Below, one piece after another: positions 9,612 to 19,043 of a stretch of DNA of 64,000 bases. Source of the stretch: Rhodanobacter glycinis (GTDB lineage Bacteria > Pseudomonadota > Gammaproteobacteria > Xanthomonadales > Rhodanobacteraceae); the NCBI RefSeq assembly GCF_006438785.1, contig NZ_RCZB01000001.1, positions 1,251,912 through 1,315,911 on the forward strand. The letters run 5' to 3'. The translations under genes and the position numbers were made by a program. Position 1 is the first letter of the stretch, and the number at the start of each line of letters is the position of its first letter. The notes under the pieces are model-generated. The model was given only the letters and a program-made list of their open reading frames with translations, was not told the DNA's origin and searched no databases.

Positions 9612-10448
9612 ATGCCAGCCGATCTGTTTGCCGATGCCGCCGTCGCCACCCCGAGCATCCGCGTCGGCATCGGCGGCTGGACCTACGCGCCATGGCGCAA
9701 CAACTTCTACCCGGCCGGACTGGTGCAGCGGCGCGAGCTGGAGTTCGCCAGCCGCCAGCTTCGCGTGATCGAGATCAACGGCACCTACTACGGCGCACAG
9801 AAGCCGGCCACCTATGCCAAATGGGCGGCGGAAACGCCCGACGGTTTCGTGTTTTCGCTGAAGGCGCCGCGTTACATCACCGAAGGCAAGCGGCTGGCCG
9901 AGGCCGGCAAGGGCATAAACAGTTTCGTGCACGGCGGGCTGGCCGAGATGGGCGATCGGCTGGGGCCGATCCTGTGGCAGCTGCCGCCGTCACGGCCCTT
10001 CGATGCGGATGATCTGGCCGCGTTCCTGGAGGCGCTGCCGCGCGAACTGGATGGCCAGCCGCTGCGGCATGTACTGGAAGTCCGCCACCCGGGTTTCCAG
10101 TGCGCGCGCTATGTGGAACTGGCTCGCGCGCGTGCGGTGCCGACCGTGTTCACCGACTCGCCCGACTATCCGTCACTGGCCGACCTCACCGGCGATTTCA
10201 CGTATGCGCGACTGATGCGCAGCGCCGATGACATCCCCACCGGCTACGCGCCAGCCGCACTGGATCGATGGGCCGGTCACGCGCACACCTGGGCCGCTGG
10301 CAACGACATCGTCGAGCTGCCGCATGCCGCCGACTTGCAGCCCGCAGGAAAACCGCGCGACGTGTTCGTGTTCTTCATCGGCAGCGCCAAGCATCGCAAC
10401 CCGGCGGCGGCGATGGCGTTGCAGGCGCGCGTCGACGGCATACATTGA
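9612..10448 (+). CDS. DUF72 family TIM-barrel protein
   Basis: This 278-residue protein has the DUF72 (YecE-like) family start VGIGGWTYAPWRNNFYP and the conserved FVFSLKAPRYITEGKRL. Its later segment HVLEVRHPGF is also typical. The family forms a TIM-barrel with metal-site residues, and its biochemical role is still not well established. The ATG at 9612 gives the normal family length. It is divergent from the exported serine hydrolase and converges on a VOC gene whose stop lies 21 bp away. Confidence 0.88.
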   Translation: MPADLFADAAVATPSIRVGIGGWTYAPWRNNFYPAGLVQRRELEFASRQLRVIEINGTYYGAQKPATYAKWAAETPDGFVFSLKAPRYITEGKRLAEAGKGINSFVHGGLAEMGDRLGPILWQLPPSRPFDADDLAAFLEALPRELDGQPLRHVLEVRHPGFQCARYVELARARAVPTVFTDSPDYPSLADLTGDFTYARLMRSADDIPTGYAPAALDRWAGHAHTWAAGNDIVELPHAADLQPAGKPRDVFVFFIGSAKHRNPAAAMALQARVDGIH

Positions 10449-10469
10449 TTTGCACCACCGGCGCGCGCT

Positions 10470-10838
10470 TCAGCCGGTGCAGAACACGTTGAGCTTGTGT
10501 CCTTCGATGTCGCGGAAATAGCCGGCGTAGAAACCACCGCCGCGATCGCCCGGTGCACCTTCGTCGCTGCCGCCCAGCGCCAGCGCCTTGGCGTGCAGAC
10601 GGTCGACCTTGTCGCGGGCATCCACCACCAGTGCCACCATGTTGCCGTTGCCGATCGCGGCCGGCTCGCCGTCGAACGGCTTGATCACGCACAGGCTCGG
10701 CTGCTGCATCGAGACGCCCCAGAAGATATAGCGCTCGGTCTCCATCAATCGCTTGGCGCCCAGTTCGTCCAGCAAGGCGTCGTAATAGACCGCCGCGCGC
10801 GGCAAGTCATTGGTGCCCAGAGTGACGTAGCCGATCAT
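10470..10838 (-). CDS. VOC family protein
   Basis: This is a 122-residue single-domain glyoxalase/bleomycin-resistance family protein. It starts MIGYVTLGTNDLPRAAVYYDAL and ends GYFRDIEGHKLNVFC, matching both halves of the beta-alpha-beta-beta-beta repeat. The Glu/His metal-ligand positions appear conserved at the ends of the fold, but the substrate is unknown. It resembles the lactoylglutathione-lyase-like proteins with a DxxG(N/H)K end. It stands alone and is divergent from the barnase gene. Confidence 0.85.
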   Translation of the reverse strand: MIGYVTLGTNDLPRAAVYYDALLDELGAKRLMETERYIFWGVSMQQPSLCVIKPFDGEPAAIGNGNMVALVVDARDKVDRLHAKALALGGSDEGAPGDRGGGFYAGYFRDIEGHKLNVFCTG

Positions 10839-10965
10839 GGCGAGCTCCTGCGCTGGATGGGTGGTAGTGCGCCAGCATCCCGCAATCGCTGACGCCTGTC
10901 ATCTGCAGGTTTATCGGCAAGCGCGACCGCACTAAGCTCACCCCATCCCACCTCTGCGAATCCAC

Positions 10966-11379
10966 ATGCGCCGACTCAATCACGTGATCCTGCTGGCGGC
11001 GCTGGTCTTCGCCGTGGTGCTGTGGCAGCAGCACACGCCTGCACCGGCCGGCACCACCAATCCCGTCGCAACGACTCCCACCAGCCAGGACACATCGGCC
11101 GCGATGCCGGACTTCCTGCCGGCGCAGGCACGCGCCACGCTGGAAGCGATCGCCCGCGGCGGCCCGTTCGAGCACAGCCAGGATGGTGTGGTGTTCGGCA
11201 ACTACGAAGGCCTGCTGCCGAAGCAGCCGCGCGGCTACTACCACGAGTACACGGTGGAAACGCCCGGCGCGCGAACCCGTGGTACACGACGCATCATCAC
11301 CGGCGGAACGCCGCCAGTGGCCTGGTACTACACCGAAGATCACTACCGCCGCTTCCGCCGCTTCGGAATGAATCGATGA
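10966..11379 (+). CDS. Barnase-like guanyl-specific ribonuclease
   Basis: This is a 137-residue extracellular-type microbial ribonuclease. A hydrophobic N-terminal segment (residues 5-20) acts as signal peptide or anchor, followed by a Thr/Pro/Ala linker and the nuclease domain from about residue 48. The barnase catalytic set can be placed: Glu94 in YYHEYTV, Arg109 in TRRII and His126 in TEDHYRRF, equivalent to barnase Glu73, Arg87 and His102. It should cleave RNA after guanosine. Its stop overlaps the barstar start by ATGA, so toxin and inhibitor are co-translated. It is probably exported while the inhibitor protects the cytoplasm. Confidence 0.9.
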   Translation: MRRLNHVILLAALVFAVVLWQQHTPAPAGTTNPVATTPTSQDTSAAMPDFLPAQARATLEAIARGGPFEHSQDGVVFGNYEGLLPKQPRGYYHEYTVETPGARTRGTRRIITGGTPPVAWYYTEDHYRRFRRFGMNR

Positions 11380-11819
11380 GCGCGCACGGTTTCGACCTGG
11401 ACCTGACCAAGCCGACGCAGAGCGGTGTGTATTTTGTCGGTGTGGACGATATCGACCGCCTCGCCAGAACCGCCGCCCGCGACGAACTGCAGGTGTGCCG
11501 CACCGACCTGGCCGGTTGCCACGACAAGGACGAACTGCTGCGACGTCTCGCCATATCACTGCAGCTGCCGGCCACATTCGGCCACAACTGGGATGCGTTG
11601 GCCGATTGTCTGCGCGACCTCGGCTGGATGCCCGCCTGGGGCTACGTGCTGCTGTTCGAGCACGCCGACGAGTTGCGCCAGGCCGCCGAGGCGGACTTCA
11701 ACATCCTGCTCGGCATCCTCGATGACGCGGCCACCTTCGGCGACGATAACGACATGCCGTGGTTCGCGTTTCTGGCGCTGCCCGACAGTGCGTTCGACGA
11801 CGGCCACACGCCCGCCTGA
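11376..11819 (+). CDS. Barstar-family ribonuclease inhibitor
   Basis: This 147-residue protein contains a barstar domain (about residues 20-125): LQVCRTDLAGCHDKDELLRRLA, then LPATFGHNWDALADCLRDLGWMP and the acidic FEHADEL helix. The FGxNWDAL motif is diagnostic. It has no signal peptide, so it should stay in the cytoplasm and bind the ribonuclease active site before export. The start ATG overlaps the ribonuclease stop (ATGA). The order is nuclease first, inhibitor second. At 147 residues it is longer than classical barstar (about 90), with extra residues at both ends. Confidence 0.9.
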   Translation: MSAHGFDLDLTKPTQSGVYFVGVDDIDRLARTAARDELQVCRTDLAGCHDKDELLRRLAISLQLPATFGHNWDALADCLRDLGWMPAWGYVLLFEHADELRQAAEADFNILLGILDDAATFGDDNDMPWFAFLALPDSAFDDGHTPA

Positions 11820-11860
11820 AAAGCGTGTCACCCTTGTCCGCCCCTTTTTTACGGATTCCC

Positions 11861-12088
11861 ATGCAAACCATCAACTTTGAACTGGAAGGCACTTACGTCG
11901 AGCTCAACATGCTGTTGAAGCTGACCGGCCTGTGCGACAGCGGCGGCGCCGGCAAGGCCATCGTCGCCACCGGCGCGGTGAAAGTCGATGGCGTCATCGA
12001 GCTGCGCAAGACCTGCAAGATCCATGCGGGCCAGGTGGTGACCATCGATGACGCGGAAATCCACGTGCTGGCGGACCCCGAAGCCTAA
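11861..12088 (+). CDS. S4-domain RNA-binding protein (YbcJ-like)
   Basis: This 75-residue protein is essentially one S4 RNA-binding fold: INFELEGTYVELNMLLKLTGL, then GGAGKAIVATGAVKVDG and the closing beta strands. It resembles E. coli YbcJ and is expected to bind structured RNA; a precise role is unknown. The start at 11861 is chosen because the domain begins at once. It follows barstar by 41 bp and may share its transcript. Its last 4 bp overlap the end of the convergent N-acetyltransferase gene. Confidence 0.85.
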   Translation: MQTINFELEGTYVELNMLLKLTGLCDSGGAGKAIVATGAVKVDGVIELRKTCKIHAGQVVTIDDAEIHVLADPEA

Positions 12089-12918
12089 ACCGGCAAGTTG
12101 TCCGGCAGGTTGTCCAGCCGCTGATCGAGCTGCAGGTGCGCCGGCAGCGTGATCAGGAATTCCTGCTCCAGCACGCGACGTATCGCGGCGCTGCCGTGCA
12201 GCATCCGTCGGTCGGGTTCATGGCCAATACGCCGTATGGTGAACTCGCGATTGTGCAAACTCAGGCGGGAATCCGATGTCGTGCGCGCCACATTCAGATG
12301 GTTGACGAAATTCGAGTCTGGATGCGTGGATACATAGTGATTGGCCACGACGTAATCGATCGGCGGTACCGGGCGCAGGTCGAAGCGATACAGCGACAAC
12401 CACCGTCCGCGCACCATTGACTGCATGCGCCAGTCGCCATCCATCTGCACCAGCCGGAACGGTTCCAGCGGGGTCGCCTGCTCGATATCCGCCTGCAGCC
12501 GCAACACCCCGACCAGGGTCTGTCGGCCGAAACCGACATCGACCAGCCAACTCTCGCCGGCCAGCTCGACGCGCAGCAGCATGTGGGTCTGCGGCGTGAT
12601 CGCATCCTCGGGCCGCGTCCACAGCACGCGCGCGATCAGCCCCGACACCTCGAAACCGATCGCCCGCAATACGGCTTCGAGCAGCAGGTTCTGCTCGAAG
12701 CAATAGCCGCCGCGCCCCTCGCGGACCAGCTTGCGCTCGAGTGCGGCCAGCTCCAGGCTCACCGGCAGGCCGAGCAGTGGATTGAGGTTCTCGAACGGAA
12801 TCGCCGCCACATGTGCGGCGACGATGGCCTGCAGCGTCGGCATGTCGGGACGGGCCGCGCCTTGCCGGCCGATGCGCCGGAGATAGGCCTGCAGGTCGAT
12901 TGCATCGTGCATCGTCAC
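12085..12918 (-). CDS. Arylamine N-acetyltransferase
   Basis: This is a 277-residue NAT-family enzyme transferring acetyl from acetyl-CoA to arylamines and related nucleophiles. The catalytic triad is visible: Cys73 in RGGYCFEQN, His112 in TPQTHMLL and Asp127 in SWLVDVGFG. Length matches bacterial NATs (about 275). The in-frame ATG at 12912 is an alternative start. It is transcribed alone and converges on the S4-domain gene with a 4-bp overlap. Confidence 0.92.
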   Translation of the reverse strand: MTMHDAIDLQAYLRRIGRQGAARPDMPTLQAIVAAHVAAIPFENLNPLLGLPVSLELAALERKLVREGRGGYCFEQNLLLEAVLRAIGFEVSGLIARVLWTRPEDAITPQTHMLLRVELAGESWLVDVGFGRQTLVGVLRLQADIEQATPLEPFRLVQMDGDWRMQSMVRGRWLSLYRFDLRPVPPIDYVVANHYVSTHPDSNFVNHLNVARTTSDSRLSLHNREFTIRRIGHEPDRRMLHGSAAIRRVLEQEFLITLPAHLQLDQRLDNLPDNLPV

Positions 12919-13108
12919 GCCTTGTCGAGATCAGACAGATGATCTTAGCCGGCCGGGAACCCGGCGGCAGGTAACCATGGTTGGTCCGGCAGCGAAACAT
13001 CAGCTGTAAGCACCCGCGCCGGATCAGGTTGCATCCGTCACGACCGCTCCCACGTACTACACAAGCCCGATATCGCTTCACGCGTCCCCATCGCCAGCGA
13101 GGCCAGCC

Positions 13109-13819
13109 ATGATCCGTCGCATCGTATTCCATGCCCTTCCCCTCACCGCTGCCCTGATGCTGGCAGGGTTGACCGCATGCACGCCCACAGCGGCCGCGAG
13201 CGATGTCGTGAAATTGCCTGCGCCCACCGCGGATGCTGTGAAAACTGCACAGAGTGACGAGACGGCGGTCCTTGCCGGCGGCTGCTTCTGGGGTATCGAG
13301 GCAGTGTTCGAACACGTCAGGGGCGTGCACAAGGTGGTAGCCGGCTATTCCGGCGGAAACGCCGGCACGGCAAGCTACGAGCAGGTCAGTGACGGCGATA
13401 CCGGCCATGCCGAATCGGTGCGCATCCAGTTCGATCCGAAACAGGTCAGCTACGGCACCCTGTTGCAGGTGTTCTTCTCGGTCGCGCTCGATCCGACCGA
13501 ACTCAACCGACAAGGGCCGGACAGCGGCACGCAGTACCGCTCGGTGATCTTCTACGGCAACGACGAGCAGAAGACGATCGCTGCTTCCTATATCGCGCAG
13601 CTGACCGCGGCTAAAGCCTTCCCGGCACCGATCGTTACCCAGGTGGTTCCGCTGAAGGCGTTCTACCCGGCCGAGGCGTACCACCAGCATTACTTCAGCG
13701 AGCATCCATACAATCCCTACATCGTCATCAACGACGCGCCGAAGGTGGCGCACCTGCAACAACTGTTCCCGGTGCTGTACCAGCCGGCCCAGCAGGTCGT
13801 CGACGTACAGCTGCATTGA
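13109..13819 (+). CDS. msrA: Peptide-methionine (S)-S-oxide reductase, lipoprotein form
   Basis: This 236-residue MsrA reduces methionine-S-sulfoxide in proteins. The active-site GCFWG carries Cys59, with the family segments GYSGGNAGTASYEQV and DSGTQYRS downstream. The N-terminus is a lipoprotein signal peptide with the lipobox LTAC (Cys24), so this copy should act in the periplasm, anchored to a membrane, unlike cytoplasmic MsrA. The linker 25-50 is low complexity. No fused MsrB domain is present. It is monocistronic; about 190 bp upstream carry nothing I recognise. Confidence 0.93.
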   Translation: MIRRIVFHALPLTAALMLAGLTACTPTAAASDVVKLPAPTADAVKTAQSDETAVLAGGCFWGIEAVFEHVRGVHKVVAGYSGGNAGTASYEQVSDGDTGHAESVRIQFDPKQVSYGTLLQVFFSVALDPTELNRQGPDSGTQYRSVIFYGNDEQKTIAASYIAQLTAAKAFPAPIVTQVVPLKAFYPAEAYHQHYFSEHPYNPYIVINDAPKVAHLQQLFPVLYQPAQQVVDVQLH

Positions 13820-13918
13820 CCCTTGCCTGGGCAGCTCGCCCCCACCTTGCGCGAAGCGGCATGGACCCCATCTCAGGACTTCTGCGCTGCTGCGCGATGA
13901 CCTGACGACTCTTCTCAC

Positions 13919-15765
13919 GTGCCGCCCCACCAGTCCCCCGAGCCCGCCGAATCGACCGAACTCACGCGCAGTTTCCTGGGCGTGTTCCGTTACAGCGGGC
14001 GGGCGCTGGAACTGGTGTGGAGTACCAGCCATGCGCTGACGATCGCGCTGGCGTCACTGACCTTGATCGCCGGCCTGCTGCCGGCCGGCGTGGCATACGT
14101 TGGTGCGCATATCGTCGATGCCGTGGTGAACGCCAGTCGGTTGTGGACAACCAGCGGCCACCCGTCGCTGCGGTCGGTGTTCGAGTGGGTGGCGCTGGAA
14201 GGCGTGTTGGTGGCGGCACTCGCTGGTGCGCAGCGCGGGCTGTCGCTGTGCCAGTCGCTGTTGCGCGCGCAACTCGGGCAACGCGTCAACGTGATGATCC
14301 TGGAGAAGGCGCTGACCCTGGAGCTGGCGCACTTCGAGGATTCCGAGTTCTACGACAAGCTCACCCGCGCCCGCCGCGAAGCATCGAGCCGGCCGCTGTC
14401 GCTGGTCACGCGCACGTTCGGGCTGGGCCAGAACGCGATCTCGCTGGTCAGCTACGGCACCCTGCTGTTCCAGTTCTCGCCCTGGGCGGTGGCCGTGCTG
14501 CTGCTGGCCGGGTTGCCGTCGTTCCTCGCCGAAACGAAATTTTCCGGCGATGCGTTCCGCTTGTTCCGCTGGCGCTCGCCGGAAACGCGCATGCAGCTGT
14601 ATCTGGAAACCGTGCTGGCGCGCGAGGACCATGCCAAGGAAGTGAAGCTTTACGGTCTCGGTCCGCTCCTGCTGGCTCGTTATCGCGGCATCTTCGACAA
14701 GCTCTACAGCGACGACCGCGACCTCACGTGCGTCGCGAAAGCTGGGGTTTCGGGCTGGGCCTGCTCGGTACCATCACGCTGTACGGCGCGTATGCGTGGA
14801 TCGCCGCGACCACCGTGGTCGGGCGCATCACGCTGGGCCAGATGACGATGTACCTGATGTTGTTCCGGCAAGGCCAGTCGGCGGTGTCGGCGATGCTGTC
14901 GGCGATCGGCGGCATGTACGAGGACAACCTGTACCTGTCGACCCTGTACGAGTATCTGGAAACGCCGGTGCCGCCATCGATCGGTATCGCGCAACGCGGT
15001 GCGAAGCCCGACGACGGCATCCGCTTCGAACAGGTCAGCTTCACCTATCCCGGCGCCGGAGAACCGGCGCTGCACGACATCAACCTGCATATCCGGCCCG
15101 GCGAATCGCTGGCCCTGGTCGGCCAGAACGGCTCCGGCAAGACCACCCTGATCAAGCTGCTGACGCGGCTGTATTCGCCGGACAGCGGCCGCATCCTGCT
15201 CGACGGCACCGACCTGCGCGACTGGGACGAAAGCACCCTGTTGCAGCGCATCGGCGTGATCTTCCAGGATTTCGCGCGCTACCAGATGCGCGTGGGCGAG
15301 AACGTCGGCGCCGGCGATGTCAGCCACTTCGAGGATGCGGCGCGCTGGCGCGAAGCCAGCGATAAAGGCATGGCCAGCGAGTTCATCGACAGCCTGCCGG
15401 CCGGCTTCGAGACCCAGCTCGGCAAGTGGTTCAAGGATGGTCGCGAACTGTCCGGCGGCCAGTGGCAGAAGATCGCGCTGGCGCGTGCCTTCATGCGCTC
15501 GCGCGCCGACATCCTGGTGCTGGACGAGCCCACCGCGGCGATGGACGCCGCCGCCGAGGCGACCATCTTCGAGCACTTCCGCGAACTGGCCGGCAACCGC
15601 ATCGCGATCCTGATCTCGCACCGCTTCTCCACCGTGCGCATGGCCGACCAGATCATCGTGATCCAGGACGGCCGCATCGTGGAACACGGCAGCCACGAAC
15701 AGCTGATGGCGCTGGGTGGCCACTACGCGCACCTGTTCTCATTGCAGGCGCAGGGTTATCGCTGA
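13919..15765 (+). pseudogene. ABC exporter (fused permease/ATPase) with an internal frameshift
   Basis: Two overlapping frames together encode one half-size ABC exporter of about 615 residues. Frame A from a GTG at 13919 gives the permease half up to about residue 270 (ending SDDRDLT). The sequence then continues only in the -1 frame, from RRESWGFGLG near 14731 to 15765. That second part carries Walker A GQNGSGKTT, ELSGGQ, Walker B ILVLDEPTAAMD and the H-loop SHRFSTV. The break lies at 14726-14730, consistent with loss of one base or gain of two. No homopolymer or slippery heptamer lies there, so programmed frameshifting is unlikely. It is either a genuine mutation or a sequencing error. Confidence 0.85.
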
Positions 15766-15840
15766 TCCAGCCTGATCGGCTTGACCCTGCCCGCCTGCGC
15801 GCCCCATGCTTCGCTGTCTTGAACCATCCGAAACACACGC

Positions 15841-17730
15841 ATGAGCAGTCGCTACAACGCCGCCGATATCGAAGTCCTCTCCGGCCTGGATCCGGTCAAA
15901 CGCCGCCCCGGCATGTATACCGACACCACCCGCCCGAACCATCTGGTGCAGGAGGTCGTGGACAACTCAGTAGATGAGGCGCTGGCTGGCCACGCGAAAA
16001 CCATCGAGGTAGTGCTGCACGACGACGGCTCGGTGGAAGTGAGCGACGACGGCCGCGGGATGCCGGTCGACATCCACCCGGAGGAAGGCGTCTCCGGCGT
16101 CGAGCTGATCATGACCCGGCTGCACGCGGGCGGAAAATTCAGCGGCAAGAACTACAACTTCTCCGGTGGCCTGCATGGCGTCGGCGTGTCGGTGGTCAAC
16201 GCGCTGTCCGACCGGGTCGAGGTGACGATCCGCCGCGACGGCTCCGAATACCGCATGGCGTTCGAGCACGGCGACAAGGTCAGCGAGCTGGAAATCATCG
16301 GCACGGTTCCGAAGAAGCGCAGCGGAACCACGTTGCACTTCTGGCCCGAGGCAAAATACTTCGATTCGCCGAAGATCTCGCTGGGCAAGCTCAAACATCT
16401 GCTGCGCGCCAAGGCGGTGCTGTGCGCCGGGTTGAACGTGAAGCTCACCGACGAGGCCAGCGGCGAAATCGTCGAGTGGCATTACGAGGATGGCCTGCGC
16501 GATTACTTGCGCGGCGAACTCGACGGCAGCGAGGCGCTGCCGAACGAACTGTTCGTGCACCACATGGCGCGCGACGTCGAAGGCCTGGAGGTGGCACTGG
16601 CCTGGTTGCCGGAAGGCGAGCTGGTGCAGGAGAGCTACGTCAACCTGATTCCCACCGCGCAAGGCGGTACCCACGTCAACGGCCTGCGCACCGGACTGAC
16701 CACCGCGATCCGCGAGTTCTGTGACATCCGCAACCTGCTGCCGCGTGGCGTGAAGCTCGCTCCCGAGGATGTGTGGGAGCGACTCGCCTTCGTGCTGTCG
16801 GCCCGGCTGCAGGATCCGCAGTTCGCTGGCCAGACCAAGGAGCGGCTGTCCTCGCGGCAGACTGCCGGCATGGTCGAGAACGTCATCCACGATGCTTTCA
16901 GCCTGTGGCTGAACCAGAACGTCGACATGGGCGAGCGCATCGCGCAACTGGCGATCGAACGCGCCAGCGCGCGGCTGAAAGCCGCCAAGCAGATCGTCCG
17001 CAAGAAGATCACCCAGGGCCCGCAACTGCCTGGCAAGCTGGCCGACTGCACCGCCACCGACCTCAGCCGCACCGAACTGTTCCTGGTCGAGGGCGACTCT
17101 GCCGGCGGCAGCGCCAAGCAGGCGCGCGACAAGGAGTTCCAGGCGATCCTGCCGCTGCGCGGCAAGATCCTCAACACCTGGGAAGTGGAGTCCACCTCGG
17201 TGCTGGCCTCTGAAGAGGTACACAATCTCGCGGTGGCGATCGGTTGCGATCCGGGCAAGGACGATCTGTCCAGCCTGCGCTACGGTAAGGTGATCATCCT
17301 TGCCGATGCGGATTCGGATGGCCTGCACATCGCCACCCTGCTGGCGGCGCTGTTCCTGCGGCACTTCCCGAAACTGGTGAGCGAAGGCCACGTGTTCGTG
17401 GCGATGCCGCCGCTGTTCCGCGTCGACGTGGGCAAGCAGGTGTTCTATTGCCTCGACGAGAGCGAGAAGCTGGCGATGCTGCAGCGGATCGAGCGCGAGA
17501 AGATGAAGGGCGCGGTCAGCACCACCCGCTTCAAGGGCCTGGGTGAGATGAACCCGCCGCAGCTGCGCGAATCGACCATCCACCCGGACACGCGTCGGCT
17601 GGTACAGCTGACCATCGGCGACGACGACGGCACGGCCAAACTGATGGACATGCTGCTGGCGAAGAAGCGCGCCGGCGACCGCAAGGCATGGCTGGAAGAG
17701 AAAGGCGACCTGGCGACGCTGGAAGTCTGA
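15841..17730 (+). CDS. parE: DNA topoisomerase IV subunit B
   Basis: This is the 629-residue ATPase subunit of topoisomerase IV, which with ParC decatenates daughter chromosomes. The GHKL ATPase domain shows VDNSVDEALAG and the glycine loop GGLHGVGVSVVNAL. The Toprim domain shows LVEGDSAGGSAKQ near residue 415, followed by PLRGKILN and DADSDGLHI. The C-terminus RFKGLGEMNPPQL is typical. Length matches ParE (about 630), not the longer proteobacterial GyrB (about 800). A T-rich hairpin ends the transcript. parC is not in the window. Confidence 0.96.
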   Translation: MSSRYNAADIEVLSGLDPVKRRPGMYTDTTRPNHLVQEVVDNSVDEALAGHAKTIEVVLHDDGSVEVSDDGRGMPVDIHPEEGVSGVELIMTRLHAGGKFSGKNYNFSGGLHGVGVSVVNALSDRVEVTIRRDGSEYRMAFEHGDKVSELEIIGTVPKKRSGTTLHFWPEAKYFDSPKISLGKLKHLLRAKAVLCAGLNVKLTDEASGEIVEWHYEDGLRDYLRGELDGSEALPNELFVHHMARDVEGLEVALAWLPEGELVQESYVNLIPTAQGGTHVNGLRTGLTTAIREFCDIRNLLPRGVKLAPEDVWERLAFVLSARLQDPQFAGQTKERLSSRQTAGMVENVIHDAFSLWLNQNVDMGERIAQLAIERASARLKAAKQIVRKKITQGPQLPGKLADCTATDLSRTELFLVEGDSAGGSAKQARDKEFQAILPLRGKILNTWEVESTSVLASEEVHNLAVAIGCDPGKDDLSSLRYGKVIILADADSDGLHIATLLAALFLRHFPKLVSEGHVFVAMPPLFRVDVGKQVFYCLDESEKLAMLQRIEREKMKGAVSTTRFKGLGEMNPPQLRESTIHPDTRRLVQLTIGDDDGTAKLMDMLLAKKRAGDRKAWLEEKGDLATLEV

Positions 17731-17748
17731 GCCACCGTGGCTTTTTTT
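17730..17748 (+). terminator. Rho-independent terminator of parE
   Basis: The stem AGCCA/TGGCT with a 3-nt loop begins at the last base of the parE stop codon and is followed directly by a run of six T residues. Confidence 0.8.
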
Positions 17749-17799
17749 GCGACCACGACAGCGCTAAGGTGATCGCTGCTTTTACCTCGGACCATCGCA

Positions 17800-18321
17800 A
17801 TGGCCTTGCTGCCACCCATCAACCTCGAACGCTGGATCGATGAGCACCGTCACCTGCTGAAGCCGCCAGTCGGCAACAAGTGCATCGTCGATGGCGACTT
17901 CATCATCATGATCGTGGGCGGCCCCAACGCACGCACCGATTACCACCACGACGAAGGCCCCGAGTTCTTCTACCAGCTCGAAGGCGAGATGGTGCTGAAG
18001 GTGCAGGACGATGGACAAGCCCGCGACATTCCGATTCGCGCCGGCGAGATGTTCTACCTGCCGCCGCGGGTGCCGCATTCGCCGCAGCGCATGCCGGCAT
18101 CGATCGGACTGGTGATCGAACGCCGCCGCATTGACGGCGAGCGGGATGGCCTGCTGTGGTTCTGCGAACGCTGCAACCACAAGCTGTTCGAAGAATACTT
18201 CGTGCTCGACAGCATCGAGCACGATTTCCCGCCGGTGTTCGATCGCTTCTACGGCTCACGCGAAGCGCGCACCTGCGATGCATGCGGCCATCTGAATCCG
18301 GCACCGGCGAAATACGGCTAA
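17800..18321 (+). CDS. nbaC: 3-hydroxyanthranilate 3,4-dioxygenase
   Basis: This 173-residue cupin dioxygenase opens 3-hydroxyanthranilate to the precursor of quinolinate, in the kynurenine route to NAD. Candidate Fe(II) ligands are His49 and Glu55 in [10 protein letters not shown] and His93 in RVPHSPQR. A rubredoxin-like Cys4 site is visible as CERC (122, 125) and CDAC (159, 162), as in the bacterial single-domain enzymes. It stands alone between the parE terminator and a convergent Nudix gene (4-bp overlap). Other kynurenine-pathway genes are not in this window. Confidence 0.93.
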   Translation: MALLPPINLERWIDEHRHLLKPPVGNKCIVDGDFIIMIVGGPNARTDYHHDEGPEFFYQLEGEMVLKVQDDGQARDIPIRAGEMFYLPPRVPHSPQRMPASIGLVIERRRIDGERDGLLWFCERCNHKLFEEYFVLDSIEHDFPPVFDRFYGSREARTCDACGHLNPAPAKYG

Positions 18322-18878
18322 ACGCCGAGACGATCCCGCGCCAGCCATTTGTGCGCCATCCGCCGCAGCGAAGCGTCGAAGCTGGTGTCGGTCGCCACGT
18401 CGACCACCGGCCGCCATGCCAGCGCATGTGATTCCTCATTGATCACGAAGCGATCATCTGCGCCTGCGCGCAGCACATAGCGCACGTCGTAATGCCAGTG
18501 TTCCGGTTCACTCGTGCGCGCCGCAATGCGATGTCGATCGAGATCGAAGATGTCGCCTTCGACGCGCAGATCGGCCACGCCGGTTTCTTCCCGTGCCTCG
18601 CGCAATGCGACCCGGACCAGATCGGTATCGCCATCGGCATGCCCACCCGGCTGCAGCCACTTGTCCAGCTTGCGGTGATGCATCAGCAGCACGCGCGCGC
18701 CATCGGCGCTGATCAGCCAGCACGAACCGGTGAAGTGACCCATCGTGTTGCCACGCTCGAAAGCATTCGCATGCGTATGCAGAAATGTTTCGAACTGGGT
18801 GACGGTTGTCGCCTCACCCTGCCATTGGTCACGGTAGCGCTGAAGCGCCCCGATCATGAACATAGTCGGTTGCTGCAT
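18318..18878 (-). CDS. Nudix hydrolase
   Basis: This 186-residue protein carries a complete Nudix box, [23 protein letters not shown] read as GX5EX7REUXEEXGU with a small change at the first variable position, near residues 95-117. Family members hydrolyse nucleoside diphosphates linked to another group; the substrate is not predictable here. The N-terminus includes [12 protein letters not shown], the start of the Nudix fold. It converges on nbaC and overlaps it by 4 bp, and is divergent from the first APC permease. Confidence 0.88.
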   Translation of the reverse strand: MQQPTMFMIGALQRYRDQWQGEATTVTQFETFLHTHANAFERGNTMGHFTGSCWLISADGARVLLMHHRKLDKWLQPGGHADGDTDLVRVALREAREETGVADLRVEGDIFDLDRHRIAARTSEPEHWHYDVRYVLRAGADDRFVINEESHALAWRPVVDVATDTSFDASLRRMAHKWLARDRLGV

Positions 18879-19043
18879 GGATTTCCGTTGGCATCGTGTG
18901 GAAGCAAGCCGTGACGGCTTTTGCCGCGGCTGAATGAAACTTGTGCAACCCGTAATGCTGGGCTATGTTGGCCCGCCATTGCCCTGCCCGTCCTATCCAC
19001 CGCCACAGAGCGGAAGCGGGCAACATCACTGAAGGGGAGCTAG

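Noticed and set aside
14726..14730. Programmed frameshifting in the ABC exporter gene
   Set aside because: No slippery heptamer, no stimulatory hairpin was evident and ABC exporters are not known to use it.
18906..18922. AAGCCG-tga-CGGCTT hairpin with short T-run
   Set aside because: It lies in a divergent promoter region between the Nudix and permease genes, where no transcript should end; the stem is only 6 bp.
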